This document shows, one piece after another, positions 52,097 to 57,159 of a stretch of 57,159 nt of DNA. Both the position numbers and the translations under genes were made by a program. How positions within the stretch are numbered: the stretch's first letter is position 1; every line of letters begins with the position of its first letter. This stretch comes from LW40-45 sp048883105 (GTDB lineage: Archaea > Asgardarchaeota > Lokiarchaeia > Sigyniarchaeales > SOKP01). The notes beneath the pieces are model-generated. The model saw nothing but the letters and a program-made list of their open reading frames with translations, did no database searches and was not told the DNA's origin. Location of the stretch: the NCBI GenBank assembly GCA_048883105.1, contig JBHLQY010000006.1, forward strand, positions 1 through 57,159. Reading direction: 5' to 3'.

Positions 52097-54376
52097 ATGA
52101 AAAATAAATCTCAGATGAGCCTTTTCAAAGTATCTGTTGAGAGAAAATATAAAGATCCTCTCTTATATCATCTCTCTAAAATTAATTCAGTTCATATTAA
52201 ATCAAAAACAAAACCAGAATTAAAAAGAAGTAGTGAAGATTTCACTTTTTCAGATAAGATTAAATCAGTAAGACAAAATTTAAATACTCTATTTAAAAAA
52301 CTTAGAATAACAGAATCAGATTTTCAACCATTAAAATTTAAAAAAGAGGACAGAATTAAATTTGATACAAAAGATCTGCAAGAACTATTGAAATTCGTCT
52401 CAGAAGAAATAGATTTTTTCCATAATAGAGCAGTTGAATTAGAAAAATATATAACAAGAGCACACGTAGAATTAGATAATTTAAAATCTATAAAAAATTG
52501 TTATTATTTTTTAGATAAATTTAATCTAAATATTGAAGTTTTAAACGTTTTTAAAAACTTAAATATAAAAGCCTATACAACTTTTAAAAAAAATTTACCA
52601 AATCTAAGATCTTTTCTTGATATCTCACAATTTCCAAATGTCCATCAAATAAGTCAAACTTCAGATGATCGAATAAGTTTTTTTATTATATATCCAAAAG
52701 ATAAAGAGGAGGATTTAAAAAAGCGAATAAACCTTATTCACGCAGAAGAAGTTCCAATATTAAAAAAGTATCTAACTCATAAAGGAATAAATTTTGACAG
52801 GATTTTAAAAGAAATTGATTTAATTAGCAATACTTTAAACAAATATATAAAAGAACAATCTCGTATAAGATATACAAATCTCCTTAAATTTGCTGCTATT
52901 AACGAAATCGTCCAAAATATTGAAGAATATGATTGGGCTGAACGGCAATTTGAAGAATTACCATCTAAATATTTGTCCATTAAATTCTTTGTTCCATTAA
53001 ACAGAAAAAATCAAATTATACAATATTTAAATAAAAATTTAGGGAGTAATATAATAATTGAATCTATAAATATTGGAAGAGATAAATCTATAAATGAAAT
53101 TAATGAATTTGTAAAACTTGAATCGAAATCATTTAAAAACTCTGATGATCTGGATGATTTTGAACAAGAAAATTATGCTGATGCTAAGGGGAAAGATTTA
53201 CGTGAAGAAACTCCAAGAATTATGAAGAATTTCTTTTTATTTAGACCGTTTGAAACATTAACAAAAATGTATGGGACTCCATCTTATTCTGAAATTGATC
53301 CAACCCCATTTTTATTCTTTACATTTCCCCTTCTCTTTGGTTTAATGTTTGGTGATATTGGTCATGGTATATGCTTGATTATAGCAGGATTGATTGGCGC
53401 ATTTGTTTTTAGGAATAAAAAGGGTAAAGATTTCTCTAATTATTGTTGGATAATATTTTGGTGTGGATGGGGTGCTGTATTAGCTGGTTTTTTATATGGA
53501 GAATTTTTTGGAATGCATGAAATTTTAGGATATGAGTTAAACCCCGTTACTATTTATATTCCTTTTTTAGGATTTAGAACGCTTCATAACCCATTAGATA
53601 ATATCATTACGATTTTTATATTTGTGATTTTAATTGGAGTAATCCATATTTGTTTGGGCTGGTTTATTCAATTTTTAAATTATTGGAAACAAGGTTATAA
53701 ATATTTTGCTTTCTCTGACTCTTTGTGTAAAATTTTGTTTTTATCTGGGGGAACTTTTTTACTCTTCATTTGGCAATTTGATATCAATGCTTGGTTTTCA
53801 TTTCCTTATCCAATTTTATTACCCTTAATCCCGGGATTATTATTAATATTACTTAAACCTCTTGGTAAGGTGATTGGTGTAACTTATTTAAGAGAAGAGA
53901 CATATTCAGAATTAATCGGAGAAGGATCAATGGAGACTTTTGAAACAGTTTTATCTGTTTTGAGTAATGTTGCATCTTATGTAAGATTACTTGCTTTAGC
54001 ATTAATTCATATTGCTTTAATGCTTTCAATTCAAGCAATGATTGCTCTAATAAATACAGGTTCTATTATTTTAGATCAAATATTAATTGTAATTGGATTA
54101 ATATTTGGAAATCTAGTGGTAATTTTATTAGAAGGTCTCCTTGTTTTTATAAATGCGCTGAGGCTTAATTTTTATGAATTCTTTTTTAAATTTTATCAAG
54201 GTACTGGAATTGATTTTTTTCCTTTTTACTTAGACGATAATTATTCAGTCATTAATTTTAAAATCGAGTCAGATGTAGATTTAATTTCAAAAGAAATAGA
54301 GAAGGAAATAGAATCTGAAAAAATTAAAAAAGATATTGATAAAGCTTATCGTTACATATCTAAAAAATTCTTTTAA
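52097..54376 (+). CDS. atpI: A/V-type ATPase subunit I (a-subunit)
   Basis: 759 aa. Cytoplasmic N-half (1-370) with coiled-coil arms; the C-half has about eight membrane helices: PTPFLFFTFPLLFGLMFGDIGHG, and SNVASYVRLLALALIHIAL with the essential Arg at about 630. Length is slightly above the usual 640-700. Last gene of the operon, an unusual place; archaea often have I near the front. ATG start, after GAGAGGT. Confidence 0.94.
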   Translation: MKNKSQMSLFKVSVERKYKDPLLYHLSKINSVHIKSKTKPELKRSSEDFTFSDKIKSVRQNLNTLFKKLRITESDFQPLKFKKEDRIKFDTKDLQELLKFVSEEIDFFHNRAVELEKYITRAHVELDNLKSIKNCYYFLDKFNLNIEVLNVFKNLNIKAYTTFKKNLPNLRSFLDISQFPNVHQISQTSDDRISFFIIYPKDKEEDLKKRINLIHAEEVPILKKYLTHKGINFDRILKEIDLISNTLNKYIKEQSRIRYTNLLKFAAINEIVQNIEEYDWAERQFEELPSKYLSIKFFVPLNRKNQIIQYLNKNLGSNIIIESINIGRDKSINEINEFVKLESKSFKNSDDLDDFEQENYADAKGKDLREETPRIMKNFFLFRPFETLTKMYGTPSYSEIDPTPFLFFTFPLLFGLMFGDIGHGICLIIAGLIGAFVFRNKKGKDFSNYCWIIFWCGWGAVLAGFLYGEFFGMHEILGYELNPVTIYIPFLGFRTLHNPLDNIITIFIFVILIGVIHICLGWFIQFLNYWKQGYKYFAFSDSLCKILFLSGGTFLLFIWQFDINAWFSFPYPILLPLIPGLLLILLKPLGKVIGVTYLREETYSELIGEGSMETFETVLSVLSNVASYVRLLALALIHIALMLSIQAMIALINTGSIILDQILIVIGLIFGNLVVILLEGLLVFINALRLNFYEFFFKFYQGTGIDFFPFYLDDNYSVINFKIESDVDLISKEIEKEIESEKIKKDIDKAYRYISKKFF

Positions 54377-54403
54377 TGATTAATTATTACTTTCAGTGAG
54401 AAT

Positions 54404-54856
54404 TTGGAAATAAATGATAAAAAAACTACCAAAAAAACTTCTAAGAGAAGTGCAACTTTAAAATCAATATTATTGCTTGTCAATACGATTATAATTCTAG
54501 TTTTAGTTGTACTTTTTTTACAATATGGACCAAATCCTATAATTATATTTTTTATATTTTTATTAACTATTTTTACACTAGTAGGACCATTTTTAAGGAG
54601 AAAAAAGAAATCATTTTATTCAAGAATTTTTCCAGATAAAAAGAAAGCGAGAGAAAGACAACTAGCTCAAAAAGAATTTATCAAAAAAAGAACCGAAATA
54701 ATCACAGCTCAAAAAGAAGAAATAACACCTATTGATCTTGATGTTAAATTTGGCAAATCTATGAAATCTGTTATTCGTAAATGTAGCAACTGTGGTATGA
54801 CATTGATAAGTTTTGCAAAAAAATGTCCCAACTGTGGAATGTCTCAAATTGATTAA
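54404..54856 (+). CDS. Membrane protein with C-terminal zinc ribbon
   Basis: 150 aa from TTG 54404. Two membrane helices (about 20-40 and 43-62) followed by a charged linker and a C-terminal zinc ribbon CSNCGMTLISFAKKCPNCGM (about 127-146, CxxC...CxxC). Zinc-ribbon membrane proteins of this form are common in archaea and of unknown function. It follows atpI by 27 nt and may be read through from it. Confidence 0.7.
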   Translation: MEINDKKTTKKTSKRSATLKSILLLVNTIIILVLVVLFLQYGPNPIIIFFIFLLTIFTLVGPFLRRKKKSFYSRIFPDKKKARERQLAQKEFIKKRTEIITAQKEEITPIDLDVKFGKSMKSVIRKCSNCGMTLISFAKKCPNCGMSQID

Positions 54857-55046
54857 ATTTTCTCTTATAACAACTTTATATTTTAACTTTAATGTCAAAA
54901 ATATATATAACAAATTCATTCTTTTTGTTTATATCCATTCTAACGACTATATATCTTTTTCAAATTAAAAATAATAAATTTCCTTTTATAATAATGGAAA
55001 AATATTTAATTCAAGTAGCTATTATATTATAAATATTATCTATTAA

Positions 55047-55145
55047 GCGCTCGTAGTATAGTGGTAGAATCTCGGATTCCCATTCCGAGAGGGAGAATCT
55101 TGAATTCTAACCGGAAAGACCCGGGTTCAATTCCCGGCGGGCGCA
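55047..55145 (+). tRNA. tRNA-Gly(CCC) with variable-loop intron
   Basis: Acceptor GCGCTCG/CGGGCGC with discriminator A (55145). Anticodon arm TCGGA-TTCCCAT-TCCGA (anticodon CCC at 55079-55081), T arm CCGGG-TTCAATT-CCCGG. Between the anticodon stem and the T stem there are 32 nt instead of 5, so about 27 nt (near 55092-55118) must be removed. The insert can form a hairpin AGAAT-CTTGA-ATTCT. No intron at 37/38. Mature length 72 nt, CCA not encoded. The D stem has one weak pair, as in eukaryotic tRNA-Gly. Confidence 0.88.
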
Positions 55146-55163
55146 TTTTTCATTTACAATTAA

Positions 55164-55340
55164 TTACCATATCTTTTTACTCTTCTCTATTTTTTTACGA
55201 AATTCGCTAAAGTTATTCTTTTCTTTACTCAATTTATGAGTTCTCGCATATGGTTTTGGTTTTGATCTATGCGGTTTCTTTCCTTTATTTTCTTTGTGAT
55301 CTTTTAAACTTTTTATCCTATGCTCATATTTTTTACTCAT
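55164..55340 (-). CDS. Small Lys/Arg-rich basic protein
   Basis: 58 aa from ATG 55340 (MSKKYEHRIKSLKDH), preceded on the minus strand by GGTTGA at 5 nt. Almost entirely charged: Lys/Arg/His/Glu with a PHRSKPKPYARTHK core. Could bind RNA or DNA as a short intrinsically disordered chain. No family recognised; an upstream ATG at 55349 is in frame but less likely. Confidence 0.5.
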   Translation of the reverse strand: MSKKYEHRIKSLKDHKENKGKKPHRSKPKPYARTHKLSKEKNNFSEFRKKIEKSKKIW

Positions 55341-55617
55341 ATCTTTCAACCAAAGTAATTTTTTTTCTTAATAATTTATGTATTTTCTTAGATCAATTAA
55401 ACTTATCTCTAAGGGGAGTTATTATTATAATTAATAATAATTCCATTTGTTAATTTTAATTGATAATAAGTAGATTGAAGTAATTAAAAGTAAATCGTTT
55501 TTTTCTCTTTTTAAAACACATAGTTCAATACTTTTAATAAAATATTAATATGAATCACAAATTTTTTCTAAATTTAAAAATTCTTCATAAATGTAATAGT
55601 ATTAAAAATAAATTAGA

Positions 55618-56070
55618 ATGAGTTTTGATGAATTAGTGTCTCTGCGAGAAAAAATAAAATCAGAAATAAAAGCGAAACAAGAGGAACTACAAAATATTGA
55701 AAAATATTTTAAGCAAAAGAAAATTGAAATAGAGAAAAAAATCAATAATGAATTTAAATTATTATTCAAAAAATTAGAGGTAAAGAGATCAAAGGCTCAT
55801 AAAGAATTAACGGATATTAATGCTAAGCTAAAAAAATTTGTTACAAGAACAGATCACATTGATTTAGGTGATTTAAAAAGAAGAAAATCTGAACTAAATA
55901 TAACAATAAAAAATATAACCAAAGAAATTAAGGGAATAGAAAAAAAACATGCAAAAGTACTGAAAGATGAATTAAACGAGTTTTTAAAAGAAAAAAAAGC
56001 AAAAATTACCCAACTCAATCATGATATTAAAAAATTATCTCAAAAACTTGAGAATAAGGATATATTATGA
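55618..56070 (+). CDS. Small coiled-coil protein
   Basis: 150 aa, a single continuous heptad-like helix with only a short break at RTDHIDLGDL (about 76-85). Highly charged, Lys/Glu-rich, no membrane segment. Looks like an antiparallel coiled-coil hairpin with the break as its turn. No known family. It stands alone. Confidence 0.6.
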   Translation: MSFDELVSLREKIKSEIKAKQEELQNIEKYFKQKKIEIEKKINNEFKLLFKKLEVKRSKAHKELTDINAKLKKFVTRTDHIDLGDLKRRKSELNITIKNITKEIKGIEKKHAKVLKDELNEFLKEKKAKITQLNHDIKKLSQKLENKDIL

Positions 56071-56179
56071 TAATAAATCATATGGACATATGAAAACATT
56101 AAAAAAACATGTCGAATCTTTATTTCTTATTAAATTCTTGTTTTTTTCGCCTTAATTTTAATGGAAACATCATTGGAAC

Positions 56180-56422
56180 TTAACTTTTATATTTTCTATA
56201 TTTATCTTCATGAATTTTTATCAAATTTCGTTCCTCTAATTTAGCATGGAATATAAAAAATAATGTCCAAATAATTGCAAATAAGATGGAATAAACTCTG
56301 CCGAATATAATAATTAAGCCCACAGGCCAGATTATTTCACACATTTAACTTGGATGTCTAACCTTCCCGTAAATACCATCTGTATAGAGTTTTTCATTTT
56401 CTGCAGTCCCTGAAAAACCATA
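56180..56422 (-). pseudogene. Broken ICMT-like membrane methyltransferase (C-terminal remnant)
   Basis: The minus strand reads YGFSGTAENEKLYTDGIYGKVRHPS, then TAA, then MCEIIWPVGLIIIFGRVYSILFA and a helix tail with LEERNLIKIHEDKYRKYKS and a stop at 56180. This is the ICMT/PEMT C-terminal signature (RHPxY...EE...Y..Y). The stop falls at the conserved Tyr of RHPxY (TAT to TAA) and no start is available, so the gene is inactive. It lies directly downstream of an intact paralogue. Confidence 0.75.
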
Positions 56423-56457
56423 GATTTATTAGATAAAAAATTTTTTTGATTAATTTT

Positions 56458-57159
56458 TTAATACCAAGGAACATATCCCCAAAAAGTTAGTATAATAAGA
56501 TAAACAGTTAATCCAAGCATTAATATCCACAGATGTATATTGAAGAGCACATGAGGGACTTTTTTCTTATATTCTTCAACCTTTTCTTTGCCAAAGGTGG
56601 GTTCAAGATTTAATGTTGTTTCAACCCATCCGCTTAACCAGTTGGTATAATAAAAGAAGGGTGCTAAGATTATACTATAGACTGCACCGAGTATCAGCGC
56701 ATTTCCTAGATAGACTAAAAATAAAGAGGTGTATATTGGATTTCGGACAATCCCCCAAAAACTGGTATCTAAAATCTCGTCAGACTCAAGCATTTCACTA
56801 TTTATTACCTTAAGTATTTTTATTATCGCTAATACTAAACAGATAAGCCCTGGTATTAGGATTCCAAAACCGATGATGCTTAAAATTAACCCGGGTAATG
56901 GGCCATAATTAACAACTGGTTCAGTCATTATCTGGTTTGAGGGTGTCAAAACCATTCCGAGGGTCCCATAAATCCTAGGTTGTATGGTTAAATGGACGGC
57001 AAAGACCATAAAAATACCAAAAATAGCGCCTATTGGATCGATTATTTTGAATAATAATATATTTTTTTCTGGATTTCGCTGGTGATATATTATAATGAGA
57101 ACATATAATCCAATAAATGAGAAATAGAGAAAGAGCCAAACAATCGTATATGTAAAAAG
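56458..57159 (-). CDS. ICMT/PEMT-family membrane methyltransferase (start beyond window)
   Basis: 234 codons are visible and the frame is open to the last base, so the real start lies outside. About five membrane helices. The catalytic-type C-terminal motif is FWGIVRNPIYTSLFLVYLGNALI, followed by EPTFGKEKVEEYKKKVP, matching isoprenylcysteine carboxyl methyltransferase-like and phospholipid-methylating enzymes (RNP in place of RHP). Substrate unknown. The downstream fragment is its decayed relative. Confidence 0.82.
   Translation of the reverse strand, partial: LFTYTIVWLFLYFSFIGLYVLIIIYHQRNPEKNILLFKIIDPIGAIFGIFMVFAVHLTIQPRIYGTLGMVLTPSNQIMTEPVVNYGPLPGLILSIIGFGILIPGLICLVLAIIKILKVINSEMLESDEILDTSFWGIVRNPIYTSLFLVYLGNALILGAVYSIILAPFFYYTNWLSGWVETTLNLEPTFGKEKVEEYKKKVPHVLFNIHLWILMLGLTVYLIILTFWGYVPWY

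Noticed and set aside
56340..56350. In-frame stop read as a recoded codon (for example pyrrolysine)
   Set aside because: The codon is TAA, not TAG, and no start or SECIS-like element is seen; loss of function is simpler.

Overview
The window is AT-rich, gene-dense DNA from an archaeon, most likely an Asgard archaeon of the Lokiarchaeia type. Archaeal markers are an Lsm-eL37 ribosomal pair, a proteasome beta subunit, an A/V-type ATPase operon, SepCysS, inositol-1-phosphate synthase, SepF and intron-containing tRNAs. Roadblock/LC7, GIFT-like and ITPK-like proteins point to Asgard. The lineage is inferred from gene content; no rRNA is present.

Layout: (1) 1-8000: a secreted-protein fragment, NadA, a membrane alpha/beta hydrolase, SepCysS, thioredoxin, a gamma-carbonic-anhydrase-like protein, a ThiF/MoeB-like E1 paired with a Roadblock protein, and Lsm-eL37. 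(2) 8000-19300: acyl-CoA metabolism, with two 2-hydroxyacyl-CoA dehydratase-type subunits, a DUF1326 protein, an MFS carrier with a decayed duplicate tail, SepF, a DUF35/thiolase-like/thiolase-like/DUF35 quartet in which both thiolase folds lack the nucleophilic Cys, and a separate thiolase with intact catalytic residues. (3) 19300-29340: a tRNA-Leu with two non-canonical introns, a longin/roadblock-like small protein, a repeat-bearing coiled-coil protein, Ogt, a metallo-beta-lactamase-fold enzyme, a DMT carrier, GNAT, proteasome beta, a GIFT-like plus radical SAM pair and a helix-hairpin-helix/FKBP fusion. (4) 29350-42550: an ATP-grasp-rich island with four ATP-grasp genes (two resembling inositol-phosphate kinases of the ITPK type), myo-inositol-1-phosphate synthase, a HAD protein, a GPH sugar carrier beside a beta-glucuronidase-like GH2 enzyme, a URO-D-type methyltransferase, a DUF1624-type membrane acyltransferase, a low-molecular-weight phosphatase and nicotinamidase. 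(5) 42600-54860: two DUF998 membrane paralogues, a DEAD-box helicase, and a complete A/V-ATPase operon in the order K-C-H-F-E-A-B-D-I. (6) 54860-57159: a tRNA-Gly with a variable-loop intron, small Lys-rich proteins, and an ICMT-like methyltransferase next to a broken paralogue.

The strongest unexplained signal is translational. In the ATPase operon, subunits C, H, E and D have no ATG, GTG or TTG between the upstream in-frame stop and the conserved N-terminus. Each has a near-cognate codon (ACG, ATA, ATT, ATA) about 6-7 nt after a GGTGA-like ribosome binding site. Starting there restores family-typical lengths. The same pattern appears in the hydroxyacyl-CoA dehydratase gene at 8088. The four near-cognate ATPase genes encode low-copy stalk subunits, whereas A, B and K begin with ATG, which suggests stoichiometry tuning.

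Other points of note are three tRNA introns at non-canonical positions and none at 37/38, a possible soluble inositol-phosphate pathway, and a candidate Cys-less thiolase-fold aldolase complex.
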